From Gadus chalcogrammus (Eukaryota; Chordata; Actinopteri; Gadiformes; Gadidae): 64,000 bases of DNA. Position numbers and translations under genes: made by a program. Positions 31,127-43,859 of the stretch are shown here, piece by piece. The DNA lies in assembly GCF_026213295.1 (NCBI RefSeq), contig NC_079428.1, forward strand, positions 8,416,872 through 8,480,871. The letters run 5' to 3'. Under the pieces are notes generated by a model that made no database searches, was not told where the DNA came from, and saw nothing but the letters and a program-made list of their open reading frames with translations. How positions within the stretch are numbered: position 1 is the stretch's first letter; every line of letters starts with the position of its first letter.

Positions 31127-32341
31127 ACACACACTCCCTTTTAGCTCACTTTGAGCTTTTATCAGTAGTGTGGACTTAAATATATAGTGCTCTCTCTCTC
31201 TATCACTCTCTCTATCCCTCCATTTTCTCTCTCTGTGTTAGCGGCTCACTTGTGTCTTTCTCTCTCTCATTCTCTCTCACTTCCATGTTTGTCTCCCTCC
31301 CCTCTCGTTTTCTCTTTGTTTAGTCTCTCACTTTGGTCTTTCCTTCAGATATCTCTCTTTCCTCGCCTCTCTCCACCGCTCTCTTTCTCTTATCGTTTTG
31401 CCTCCTTCTCTTTCTCTTGTTCAAGAAACTTGAGCGTGAGTAAAGAGGGTGATTCAGAGATGTGGGAGGAAGAGAGGAGGGAGAGATTAGTAAGAAAGGT
31501 GTGGGGTTGTGAAATAGTGGGTGTGTGAGTGGACCACTGCCTCAATCAAACATGTGTGTGTGTGTGTGCATGCATTAGTGTGCTTTTGAGTGTGTGTGTG
31601 TGTGTGTGGGGGGGGGGGGGGGTGGCTGAGTAAGCCCTACACGAACAGTTGTAATATTAGGCTTTGAGTCACTTTGGAGAGACTTTTAACTCTTCACTGG
31701 TCGGCTTCCCTGGCCTCGTGGACCTAGGTGCCAAATTCCACGTGTTGCCACCATCTTACAGCCTGGAAAGAGCTCCCTTGGAGCTAGGCATGAGCTCCTG
31801 TTATGATTATTTATTCACTGTTTCTTTTAATATATCTACAGTCTGAAGGGACGACAAGCACAGACATTGGTGTTGACTATAGCTGCTGGGGGGGGACGGA
31901 CGGGCTGGCCCACATAAACACGTGTCCCGCCCACATAAACACGTGTCCCGCAGTAGTATTACCTCAGCCAGTAAACAAGTTTTCCTTCTACAATGGACAT
32001 CTTCATATGCAAAAACAGGCATTTGTAAATGTGACCCATTGGCCAGCAAAGGACCCACGTCCACCGCCAATTGCCGTTTTCTCATGCGAACTCTGGACAG
32101 CTTCATTGTAGCACCGCAGCTAGCTGTAGCTTAGCTGCTTGCGTAGAAGGGACGTAGAACTTAAAATGCACTCATACACACAAGTGTGCTCACACATGAT
32201 GAGCAAACTAAGAGTCCTCATTGTTAGGGCGTTGGTGCTATTCTCCTCCACTGTGTGGGGGTGTGAGTGTGTGTGGAGGAGATTATTATTGTGTCTGTCG
32301 ATCTCTCAGTGTACCCACAAGGCTGATTCATGAGCTGTCAC

Positions 32342-32457
<116 letters not shown>

Positions 32458-32769
32458 AGGACGCTGCAAAGTACTATCTGTACCAGGGACCCATTCTCCT
32501 ACGACTGACACACACACAGAGCTAGTCGGTCGTGTCTATGTCCTCTGAAGTTATGTGCTGTGTGTGTATGTGTGTGTCGGCATGAGAGGAATTTGTGGGG
32601 CCCGTACCCACTAGAGAGGGGCTATATATATCCGGGGTGTGAGAACTAGACTAATTCTCCCTGCTGTACTCCTGCTCTTCCCCTGTTGCTAACTTTAATT
32701 ATACACACGCAAACACACACAGTCTCCACCCACCACCGCCGGCTCCCACAAACACGCTCGGTACCCACA

Positions 32770-32778
<9 letters not shown>

Positions 32779-32861
<83 letters not shown>

Positions 32862-32942
32862 TCTGCTTCCCTTCTAAAAACTAGTTAATGTACACATAAT
32901 TCCATAGTTGGAAGCAATTTAATACACACTTCCATTGTTCCG

Positions 32943-33015
<73 letters not shown>
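32779..33015. repeat. Pair of (CA)n microsatellites
   Basis: Pure CA at 32779-32854 and at 32947-33015, separated by about 90 bases of unique sequence. Confidence 0.97.
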
Positions 33016-33018
<3 letters not shown>

Positions 33019-33245
33019 CTTCCAGACGTTGTGGGGACCTTCTCTAATGCCTAGACTTCCCCTGTTCTGTGGGCGACAGGATGAAATGTCCTCCCGCCAT
33101 TATATTATATGCTTATGTGTGTGTGGGTGTAAAGGGGGGGTTGTGCAATGTGTGTGGGCAGTGTGTGTGTGGTACACAGTCCCACCCTGGCCACATCAAT
33201 CAGCCAGTCTTTATCCTGTTCAGTTTACAGAGCTAATCACTCCCA

Positions 33246-33388
<143 letters not shown>

Positions 33389-33770
33389 AACAACACATAT
33401 TTGGCCACAAACTCTTGAACAGCCTGTCCTTTGATAACTTATCCAGAGAAACACACAGTGTCCACTCTATGAAATATGCATTTCTTCTATTTTTTTCCTG
33501 GATCTTTGACGCACTAGCAATGCCCAAAGTCTAGAGTATTTAAATCATTATACAAAGCATGATATTTGCGATACGTGCAACATAACCGTTTTTCACTGTG
33601 ACCAATTTTAGTGTTAGACAATTGATGTGTCAGTTTAATATTCTCAGTGTCTGTAGTGGGACAGTTGGACAATCACTAAATCTGATAATTCAGCTGAAAA
33701 ACGGTCGTAGATTAATATTACCTAAAAGGCATATTTCCAAACATCGAAGCATCATTTAAGGCTGAAATTG

Positions 33771-33875
<105 letters not shown>

Positions 33876-34619
33876 CGTGCACTAATGGTATCTCATTAGC
33901 ATGAGTGACGCGTCCCCCTCCCCCTGTGGAGGTTCGTTTTGTTGCCCGGTGCTGAGCCGGCGCTCTCTAAATATAACCCTGTGTTTGTGTGGCGGTCATG
34001 TTTGTGCGCTCACGTGCATCCGACACAAACAGTTGCTCGCATCAGAGGCTGGCTTGCGTTCTGGCGTTCTACCGGATGGTCGTGTCGAGGTATTGGAGCG
34101 AACCTTTGCCACAACCGGTTGTCCGGTCATCGAAGGCTTATTTGGGCTGAGAGTGACACACCGGAGTTGGCCCATTTTGGAGCATGAATTGTTCATAATA
34201 ATTGGTTATGTATTTTTATATATATATTAGAGGATAGATGTATTGGTATACCTCATTTTTGCTGAGGTCGGCTATATCCAGGAAATTCCAAATCTCATTG
34301 AATGCATATTTTGGGTTGAGGATGTGGCACTGATGTATAAATACAGTTGCATTATATTGCAAAATTAATGGACAACCTTGCCACCGAAAAGCAAAACTAT
34401 TATAGGAGAGCCTAAACATGTAGGGAATCGAGCAAAACATTGGTGATGACCTGTTATGTGAAAACCTTTACCTTTTACTCCTTTACCTCACTGTAGGCTT
34501 CACTGTGGTCGTATTTATTTTCAGTTGTCTTTCTTAAAAATAGCAAGCTAAAGGAAACACTCCCGCAGTTTTACGTTTACAGTTCGTCACGAGTCCACAT
34601 TAAAAAAAGAGAAGCGATT

Positions 34620-34800
34620 AGGCTCGTGAGCCCTGGCGGCGGAAGGCGGTCGGTTCAGGCTCGTGCGCCCTGGCGGCGGAAGGCGTTCGGTTCCGTGCCA
34701 GTTTGCGCTGTCAGGGAATTCCGGGGACGTACGGTGACGTCAGAAGAGGCGTGCCTTTGTGTGTGTGCGGAGGCTCGGCCGTGTGTGTGTGTGTGTGTGT
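34620..34800 (+). promoter_or_regulatory. kdm6b: Probable kdm6b CpG-rich promoter
   Basis: A CpG-rich segment holds two near-identical copies of CCCTGGCGGCGGAAGGCG (34632 and 34668 region), which carry ETS-like GCGGAAG. It also has a perfect cAMP-response element TGACGTCA at 34735-34742 and a kappaB-like GGGAATTCC at 34714-34722. No TATA box is evident. It precedes a segment that ends in a strong splice donor at 35271. Mammalian KDM6B is known to be induced through NF-kappaB; use of these sites here is inference. Confidence 0.5.
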
Positions 34801-35270
34801 GTGTGCCTCTGTCCCTTTAAAAAAAACAGCTCGGCGCAATATGATCCCTGCCGTCCTGGCTTCTGTGTGTGTGTGTGTGAGAGAAGGGAGCGAGCGAGCT
34901 AGAGCGAGAGAGAGGGACGGAGAGAATAGACGGAACTATAAGAAAGGAAACCCGAAGACTCGAATAAACCAAACGGAATAATGAACTTAAACCCTCTTCA
35001 TGTCGCGAGTCGGCTTTGGATTTTGAAGAAGACCTTACCGGAGTGACATCTAAAACTTGGAAGTTGTGTGTGTGAGACGGGATTAGTGGCTCTTATTCCG
35101 CCGGTTGGTCGGGAATCTATCTGCAGACCGACGGGTTCAGTGGCGCTCGTCGGACACCAGGAAAGGATCGTATTTACGGCCATACCTTTAACACAACGGT
35201 GTTTCTATAGATTGATATACCTTTGATCGCTTTGAGGACGAACGGCGTAGCTCACTTCTTGCGTTTGACG
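34801..35270 (+). other. kdm6b: Probable kdm6b first exon (5' UTR)
   Basis: CpG-containing sequence ends at GTTTGACG|GTAAGTGTG, a near-consensus donor at 35271, about 7.8 kb before the next likely non-coding exon. The transcription start is not visible; the left edge is arbitrary within the GC-rich block. No long open frame starts here, in keeping with a non-coding leader. Confidence 0.45.
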
Positions 35271-35344
35271 GTAAGTGTGTGTTTTACCAGCCCGGCTCGA
35301 TGTGGAAGTATCCTAGTCATGTGCCCTGTTAGGGCTCCACTATG

Positions 35345-35462
35345 CTCTGGGATTAAGAGTTATTCTACAGTCACTGCATATTTTGCAATTTAGGATCAGC
35401 TTGAAAGCTGATCCTAAATTGCAAAATATGCAGTGACTGTAGAATAACTCTTAATCCCAGAG
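35345..35462. repeat. 118-bp near-perfect palindrome
   Basis: The left arm 35345-35402 and right arm 35405-35462 are exact reverse complements over 58 bases, separated by GA only. The arms begin CTCTGGGATTAAGAG. It lies about 75 bases into the likely first intron of kdm6b. It may be a fold-back MITE; no clear target-site duplication is visible. Confidence 0.95.
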
Positions 35463-36248
35463 AAACGTTAACCCCAAGCAGAGCAGCGTAGCCCTGATCG
35501 TGTTTAACTCCACTGCCGGTTGTTTTGGAGCTGGCATTGGATGGCATTATGTATACTTTCTAACAAATAATTTGTTGTAATGCACTTTGCCTGGTTTAAA
35601 CGTTTGGACGAGGGCGACTTGTCAGACGCTTACGTGGGTTTATTTCTGCGCTGCTCCGGGACGTTCGTGTGCGTGCGCGTGCGTTTGTGTTTCGATAAGG
35701 ATGACTGGAACTGAAATGTCTGAGGCGATGAGTTCGATTATCGTAATAGATTATATAGGCTAGAATGATGGTGTGCGTGTGTGTGTGTGGGGGGGGGGGG
35801 GTGATGACGCAATACTTTAGTTCGGCGTCCAGAATTGATGAGTGTGCCGGTTCAGGGCTTTATTGACCTCACATCACACTCCTGAATTTACGATGACAGA
35901 GAAGTCCCCGATATTGTTCCTTGTGGAAGGGGATTATTGAAGTGCCACGATATACATTTAACCCTCCACATAGCGTTTAGGAGGTGCACTTTAGGATGTG
36001 TGTATGTGTTTGAAGTCTTAAAGAAGAGGACGGGACAGGGGGGAGAGAGAGAAAATTGCGTGTGTAAGGAGATCTCGGGCCATTGTGTTTAAGAGTGGGG
36101 GGGGGGGGGGTCGGCAGCCGTACACAGTGAATGGATGGACCGTAGTCAGTCCTTAACGCACACAAAGAGCCGGATTGAAAGGAAGTGATTTGCATTGCTC
36201 TACCTACCCCTGTTTGGGGGAGGGGTGTGTGTGAGGGAGAGAAGCCTG

Positions 36249-36372
<124 letters not shown>

Positions 36373-37370
36373 GGGGATAAAGTCTGTCCTTGACTTGCCA
36401 GCAGCAGCCGACATCACTGATACGTGTCGGGCCCATTTGAGCTCAGACACACCAGAATGTGCTCAGTGGCTTTTTGTACCAAGTTGGGTAATGTTATTGT
36501 TTGGTGGCGATGTGATGTAACAGAGAGGCTGTTTATGGGGGGAAATTAGCTGTGGTCTTTCACCCGAAGCCCCCACTATATGTATTTTATTGACCGCAGT
36601 AAAACACCGAGATCTAAAGGGTGTGGAGTGTGCTGGCATGGGGTCCTTTGAACGTCTGTTTCCGATCCATCATAGCGATTGACATGGAAACGAGTGGCTG
36701 CCTGTCTCCCTTTTGATGTCGGGAGGCAGTAAACAGTTCGGCCAGTAGGCAGCACACTATTACGACATCGCTGCCCTCGCACCTCGCCGCTACGAGGGGG
36801 CCTGACTGCGCGGCGCTGCCTTGAATCACCCGCCCCCGGTTGGCCCCGTGATCCCAGCAGCAGCAGCGTGTGAATGAACAATCGCCGCCCATTCTAGTGT
36901 GTGTCATGAAGAGCACAGAGTCATGTTAAAGCTGTACACACAGACCTGGGATGACTGTCGAGGGGCCAGTCATGTTACTAGCCGTAAAGAGCTGATTAAC
37001 GCTGCATTAAGTAGCCCATCTTGTGATCAAGTACAAATGAATGTGTGAGTGTGTAAACTGCTTGTTGACAGAGGTGAATGGCAGTGTGAAGGGAGGGGAA
37101 AGCAGTTATGCGTTGTCTGGGTAGAGAAACAGGTCATTGTGCCGGTCTGTCCGGCTTAGTCACCTATAATGTTTTGACGGTTGGAAGCACACCACCATTA
37201 ACTCTAAAAGGGAAAACAACAAACAAACGCCTGTTTAGATCTTTAGGCGTGCGTGTGTGTGTGCGTGTGTGTGTGTGTGTGTGAGTACATGTGTTTGTAG
37301 CTAGTCCATTGATAACCGTGTTGTACAGGAAGGGGGTGGGGTGGGGGTCTCTGTCCCGTGGGGAACTCCA

Positions 37371-37440
37371 TCAGCAACTTTCTTCAGGATCGAACCCGGG
37401 TCGCTGTGTTAAGGACCATATCTTTGAGCATATGTGGTAC
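37371..37440 (-). mobile_element. tRNA-like SINE fragment (weak)
   Basis: On the - strand the sequence reads GACCCGGGTTCGATCCTGAA, a good B box (GGTTCGATCC) in a tRNA-like context. A body and tail could not be traced. Confidence 0.4.
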
Positions 37441-40430
37441 GCTCTCTACCCGGTGTGCTCCTGGGACCCACATCTTTAGGTGTTTTCCTAGCTTAACCGT
37501 GTCTAAAGTTGCTGAAGTGGTCTTCTATATTTGACAGACATAGTTGAAAAAGTTATGCATCACCAACACACACAGGGGTGTGTGCGAGTGAACGATGAAC
37601 CGTTTCCACGCTCGGCAGGAAGTGGAGAGAAAAGAGAAAGCTGTTGCGCTCACTTCCTCTCCCTCCTTGCCCTGGCGAGACGCCACCGATGATGTCACGG
37701 CCGATGGGGAATTGGGCGAACCCCAGCCTGCGTGTGTGTGTCGGAATCACTCACACCTGAGAAAGTATGGCATTTGGACATATTTCCCTCACACACAAAC
37801 GCATGAACTTTGTCCTTTAGCCCCGCCAACCGAAAAGTCATGAGGCATCTTGATGATTGATTTGGGGATTCGGCAATAGCACCCGTGTTGTTTAGTTAGT
37901 ATAGCAGTACTATAGTAGCCCCCCTGAAGTAACCATACATGCACACAAATCACAGAAGAGCGTGTAGGTCTGCTGTTGTTGTTGTTGTTGTTGTTGTCGC
38001 TTTGGTTCGTTGTGTAACCAGAAGTTGATGAATGAGGAGGATGATGAATTGGAGAGGGTTCCAGTTCACCTTGTCCTCCCGCCTCTGTAAACATGTTCAT
38101 CATTGCTGACCGCTGAGATACCCCTGCTTCAAATACCTCTCTCTCTATCTCTTTGTACCTCTCTCTCCCTCGGTCTCTCTCTCTGGCTCTCGGTATACCC
38201 CTCTCTACCGCACAGATTTTCATTTTATCCTCGTTTAACCTACCTATTAACTGCCGCTAAAGAATCTGCCCGTCGGTTTCCAGGAAACCGTTGTCATGGA
38301 AACATGAACTTGTTTCTGCTAGTATGTGTGTGTGTATGTGTTGATTGAAGACAGATAATCGCTAAAGTGGGATGGAAAGTTGGAAGCATACAGAGTGTTT
38401 CGAACAGGGGATTTTGTTTTGAATCCTTTTTATTGTTCAGAATTATCCCACTCGTGTGTTTCAGAGACACAAACGATACTAAACACACCTCCACTCTGTG
38501 TAAATTCCCCCTTTACCCCCAACCCCAACCAACTTGCCTTGAGTCACTTTTTGCTTTTTAAATAAACGAAAACAGGAACGTGAGGCACTCGGGGTGACAC
38601 GACAGGGTTGAGACGTCTGTGCTACCAGGTCTCATTTCCTCCCCGCCCCGTCCACTTCTCTGAATGAGACGGCGGCCAAGTTGTAGTGACTGTGACGATG
38701 ACACACGCAAACGTGCACACGCACTTGCAGCCACATCTCCCAGTCGACTCATGAGGGGGGTCCCGGGCTGTACCAGTGCAGCGGGTCTCTGTGGCCCTGG
38801 GACCCGCTGGGGAGTCATCTTCTGCTGGGGGTGTGTTCAGCCTGCTGCTCTAGTCACTCTCGCCCCGTGACACAGCGTGTGTGAGAAGAGGTCCCGGGGC
38901 TGTTCTCGGAGCTTTTGATCTCGGCCCTACCCAGGTGTCACTGGTGTCACTCGTAACTGTCAAAGTTACGTGTGTGTGTGTGTGTGGGTGCGTGTGCGTG
39001 TCCACACATCTTGACACACAAATGGCAGCTTGAGGCCCTACTTCCTGTGGCAATGACGACAGCTTCCTGTGGGGGTGTAAAACTACTCTTGTCTCTCTTC
39101 CCTTTTTTCTGAGAGAGAGAGAGAGAGAGAGATGAATACACAGAGAAAGGGTAAACAGAGAGCGAGGTCGAGAGACACTGAGACAGACCCCCTGTCTGAG
39201 AGGGAAACGGAACACACTCACGTCATCCAGTTGTTTTCCTTCACGCACTTGTGGTGTTGGGGCCAGGTGACAGAAACAGAGCAACAGGCTTTTTTAACCC
39301 CCCCCCCCCCCCCCAGCTCTCCCACAACTCCTGGTTTGTTGTTCTAGTTTGTTCTCCACACACAGATGTAGGGCTAACCGTCTCTCCCTCGGGTGCTGAG
39401 GTGGGTGGGGGGGGTGATGAGGTGGGTGGGGGGGTTCCGGGTTCCGGGTTGACGGAGGCAGATAGCAGGTGTTCTCCACATCGTTTCCAACAATGGGAGG
39501 CCTTAGCACTCTGGATGGTAGCCATTTTACATTGGCTACCACCCGCGTGGCGTTCGGTCACATACCCGGGACCCAGCCCCCCCCCCCCCCCCCCCCCCCC
39601 CAACAGCCAGTGTCTCTCCGTCAGCCCGGTCCCGCGCCTGAGTCTGGTTGTCATGGCGACGACTGTGTGTTAGTGTGGCGGGTATTAAGCTGTTAGTCAT
39701 GATGTCAACACTGGAGCCCCACTGTCCTCGCTTGACCTCCTAACCAAACATAGTGGTGTATGTGTCTGTGTGCGTGCGTGTGTGTGTGTGTGTGTAAAAC
39801 ATTGTGAATGAGACGAGGTAGCTTGCGTCACCATATTGCAACACGCACAGCGCATTGCTTGGCACGTTGCGTTGAATGGGGTGGAGGAATGTGCAGAGGA
39901 TGTGTGTGTCACTGAGGTCTGGTGTGCCGGGCACAGTGTTTCCTCTAGGAGGCGCCCCCCAGACACCAGACCCTAGAACCCCTCCATGGTGAGGGAGGGA
40001 AACGATGGGAACTAGAGGGAGGTAATGCTGAGCCAGCTTGGTCCTCCGGTCCACTGTCAGCATTTATGTCCCCACTGCCCCCTCTCGTTGGGTCTTATCT
40101 TTCTCTGGATTAGAGGGATGGCCCAAAACCTTTTCCCCGTCGATACTCCCTCCGCTGCTCTCCTCCCTTCTCGACCTGGGATGCCCCGGTGTAGTTTCAT
40201 TTAGCCTCCTCCCCTCCATCTCCGCGCCCCTTTTGTTTTCTGCGCTGGTCTATTTTTATTCTGCTGGCCGCTCTGTTTGTCTGGCCGCGTACCAAGGTAG
40301 ACATGCGTCAGCGGAGTGAGTCCTCGTTTCTCCTTTTTTTAACTCCAGGCGTATCATTTGTGACTCAGCCGCAAGCTGTAGCTCTGGCCAGCACACAACT
40401 GTTGTGGACTCGGCTTGTGAGTCACTGGTG

Positions 40431-40470
<40 letters not shown>

Positions 40471-41059
40471 TCTTACGTCTAGCATCATTGGTTGCCGAAT
40501 CAGGGGTACAAAACGGTTGCCGTGGAGATGCCCCTAGCCACGCCAATTTCTCTCTGCAACTAATAAACGCTGTCGCTGGGATGACAAATTGTGTGAGTTG
40601 CTACAGCGATGGAGGTGTAGACCGACGAGGCTCTGTGATGTCAGGAGGCAGAGTCCATTTGGTAGAGAGGGATGGAGCTTTGAGAGGCTGTTGCTTGTTT
40701 TTGGGAATAAAATGACTCCATTGAAGGGCTTATCGTGTACAACTACCTCTACACCTACGAGACCTTCATGATGAGTCTTCCTGAAACATTACGGAGGCAA
40801 CCAACAGCTAGATGGACGATGAGCTCATGCTCACCTCGGGGCCGGTCGCTTCCCCCCCCCCCCGGGTGACATGTCCACTGTTGATGTAGGACACACCCAC
40901 ACGGCCCCCTTACCAGCCGTGGTCGGACGCACCATAGCTCCAGAGTAGGCTCTAGCGGGGACTCTAGTAGTGGTCGGTTCCAGATTAAACCAGTAAGATG
41001 GCTTCCTTTCTTCCCCCTACCTCAATGAAGGGGGCCGGTGGGGTTCTGCGGTCATGTGG

Positions 41060-41115
41060 TTGAGGCCCTCCCTTCTTAATGGCCGCGGGACCGGGGAATT
41101 GAACCAGACTCTCTT
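41060..41115 (-). mobile_element. tRNA-like SINE fragment (weak)
   Basis: The - strand reads CTGGTTCAATTCCCCGGTCC, containing a B-box-like GGTTCAATTCC, next to a CAACCACATGACCGCAG stretch. No further element structure is visible. Confidence 0.3.
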
Positions 41116-42278
41116 ACCTACCAATTGAAATCTCTATGGTTCCTGAATGGGTTTAATATAGACCCTTTCTTCTCCCCATCTAGTTTGCTCATTGTGTTCT
41201 TACTGACTTAGGCGGACCTTGAACCAGCATCTCCACAGAATGCTAATCAACTGTCCTCTCCAATTTTATTAGGGTAAGCCATTTCTAGCAGCTAGCTAGA
41301 GATTGCCCAAGATGTTTATAATCCTTTTCCTCGCAAGTCAGAAATCTGATGTTGACAAACTCCAAGCACAACCTCGACAATGTCTTCGCAACATGTCTGA
41401 ACGTGGTTCAAAGCAGTTGTCATGGTGATGCCCCTAGCCTCACTTCTTTCTCCCTCCCCTTCTGAAAAACTGACTCAGGTTGGAGACAGGAAATGGTCTT
41501 TGACGTCAAGGGCTTGTTTTTTAAACTGAGGCGCTTGTTTGAAGAGATCCCAGCCATTTGGTTGGTATATGGTTTGTATAAAACATGAAAAATGTTTTTG
41601 ACCAAATAGGAATTAGTGTGACTCGGATTCACAATTAACATTTTCAAGGAAATCAAATCAAAGTGAGATGGTTCGGATTCTCCTGAACGCCTACCTTTCC
41701 CCCGACGAAAGACCTCACGACCTCTCGAGACGTCACGGAAGTCACCACGAGCTAGAAACCCGATGACCTCACTCCTCCCTCGGGGCCCGTGGGTCTGATT
41801 CCAATCAACACTCTCTACCCCCTCCTCCACCCCCGGGGGGAATGCCAGCATCGTTCGTCCCCTGCACACGTCTGTACACCAGTGTCTGGAAACGCATCGA
41901 GGCGCAAGAAACCCCCAGTTACGCTCATGCACAGGAACAAGCTCCGCCCCCTCCCTCCGGTCAGCTGACTGACGGCGTGGTGGAAGGGGGCGGAGCCCGG
42001 GCAGGATTCCGGGGTATGCCGCAATGAGTCAGCAGGGCTTTCCCTCGTCGGCGGATAGCACACTCTCACTCACACACTCGCACACCGCCAACACTTTCCT
42101 CGCGACGTGAGCACACACACACGTGCACGGCCTCGTAGTCTGCATAGCGAGACCTCGTCACGCGGGTTATATCGAGAGTGTCTCGCTCCCCGCCGTCGGG
42201 GCCGGGCGCGCGCCACATGATAGCTCTGAGAGGGGAGCCGCGGCTGTTTGTTGACACCGCGCACGCACAGCGCTGCGC

Positions 42279-42286
42279 TATAAAAG
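42279..42286 (+). promoter_or_regulatory. TATA box of a possible alternative kdm6b promoter
   Basis: TATAAAAG sits in a CpG-rich segment (42100-42300). A transcript starting about 30 bases on could use the donor-like CCTGCAG|GTATTT after 42454 and splice to the exon at 43051. Only sequence motifs support this. Confidence 0.3.
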
Positions 42287-42858
42287 AGGTAATTATTGCC
42301 CAAGTGCCTCGTCCCTGGGTGAACTCAGACATCCCCCCCCCCCCCCCTCCAACCCAACACATGCACAAGCACACAAACATCCTGGGTTAGTCCTTGGTGT
42401 TTGTGCATACTTTCAAACGTCTCGTGTTCCTGCTGTTCTTCCTCGGTCCTGCAGGTATTTTGTGGTTCTGCTCTGGCGTACAGATTCGACTGTGCACTAG
42501 CTGTTAACGTGGTCTGCCTCTATTCCTGGCCGTTCTGCCAGCCACCGTTGTCATGGCTGTCGCTTTGTCTCTTGTGTGTGTGTGTGTTGCAGCTCCTCCC
42601 CACCCCTACCCCCATCGCTATTTCTCTTGTCTCTCTTGTCCCATTGTTTCCACAACCCCCCTGCTGGGTTCAGCCTTTGACCTCTGCACCCTCTGGTTTT
42701 ATAACAGACATGTGACCTCAGGAGAAGTCAGGATGAAGTCGGGGAGCTGCAGGGTGGGAGGGATTTTTTCCCTCCTGGTCCAATCAAAATTCTTGTGTAG
42801 CTGCATCAGCGTGATTGGAGAGTGGCTGTGTACGTCCCGCCCTCAGCCGCTCATTTAT

Positions 42859-42861
<3 letters not shown>

Positions 42862-42919
<58 letters not shown>
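42862..42919. repeat. (CA)n microsatellite
   Basis: About 29 CA units. Confidence 0.96.
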
Positions 42920-42923
<4 letters not shown>

Positions 42924-43050
42924 AGAAAGGGAGAGAACATAGACTATTGTTGCATTATGACATGGTGGTGTGTTTTTGTGAGTGCATTAGTGTATTTAGA
43001 TCTGATGTGTGTATCAGCTGACTAACGTATTGTGTGTGTGTGTGTTGCAG

Positions 43051-43137
43051 GGTTGGAGAGACCCCAGGGAGATGACTGACACCCGAAGCTGAGCCCCCGC
43101 ACTGCTGTCAATCAAAAACCTGCTGCTACTCCAAAAG
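43051..43137 (+). other. kdm6b: kdm6b non-coding 5' UTR exon
   Basis: The acceptor TGTTGCAG ends at 43050 and the donor AAAAG|GTACGC begins at 43138. The 87-base exon holds one short upstream frame, ATG at 43072 to TGA at 43090-43092 (six residues, MTDTRS). The position before the coding exons and good splice ends suggest a 5' UTR exon; transcript data are absent. Confidence 0.55.
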
Positions 43138-43144
43138 GTACGCT

Positions 43145-43440
43145 TGGTCTGTGTGTGAGTAGAAACTGTGTAGTTTGTAAGTAGAAACTTTGTAGTGTGA
43201 GTCGAGACTGTGTAGTGTGTGAGTCGTGACTGTGTAGTGTGTGACGGTGTAGTGTGTGTGTGAGTAGACTGTATGTGTGCATTGTGTGTGTGAGTAGGCT
43301 GTATGTGTGTATTGTGTGTGTGTGTGTGTGTGAGTAGATTGTGTAATGTGTGAGAGACTGTGTAGTGTATGTGTGTGTAGAGACAATAGTGTTTGTGTAG
43401 ATACAGTCCAGTTTGTTTGTCATTGTGTGAAATTAGATAG
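43145..43440. repeat. Degenerate minisatellite (GTGTGAGTAGAAACTGTGTA type)
   Basis: Diverged copies of about 22-30 bp, built from TGTGTGAGT and GACTGTGTAGTG, start right after the 5' UTR exon. A TG/GGGTGTG tract follows at 43510-43600. Confidence 0.8.
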
Positions 43441-43803
43441 AGTTGTGTTGACTGTAGGGTTAAGCGGAAATTATAGTCTCTGTGTATAAGAGGAGAAGTT
43501 GAGTGTGTTAGAGAGTGTGTGTGTGTGGGTGTGGGTGTGGGTGTGTGTGTGTGTGTGTGTGTGGGTGTGGGTGTGGGTGTGTGTGTGTGTGGGGGTGTGG
43601 GCATGGGCAAAAACCATCTCAAGAAACCATTTCCCCCTGTACGGACCGCTTATTGATCCAACTGAATTTCTTTTCGCCCAAAGTTATATTCTTGACCTAC
43701 ATTCTCAACTCTTTCCACAACACAGCCCTATTTCAAAGTAATTCACCTCAACTCTCAAATGTATTCTGTTAGCCTCTCTTTCTCTGCGGCATATAAACCG
43801 AAT

Positions 43804-43859
43804 GTCCAATAGCAGTTGGTGTCCAATAGCAGTTGGTGTCCAATAGCAGTTGGTGTCCA
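43804..43859. repeat. 17-18-bp tandem repeat with three CCAAT boxes
   Basis: Three copies of GTCCAATAGCAGTTGGT in direct tandem, each with a CCAAT pentamer. Confidence 0.9.

Noticed and set aside
33901..34230. A + strand coding gene of about 109 codons
   Set aside because: No recognisable domain; two alternative frames are equally open and no exon signals are seen.
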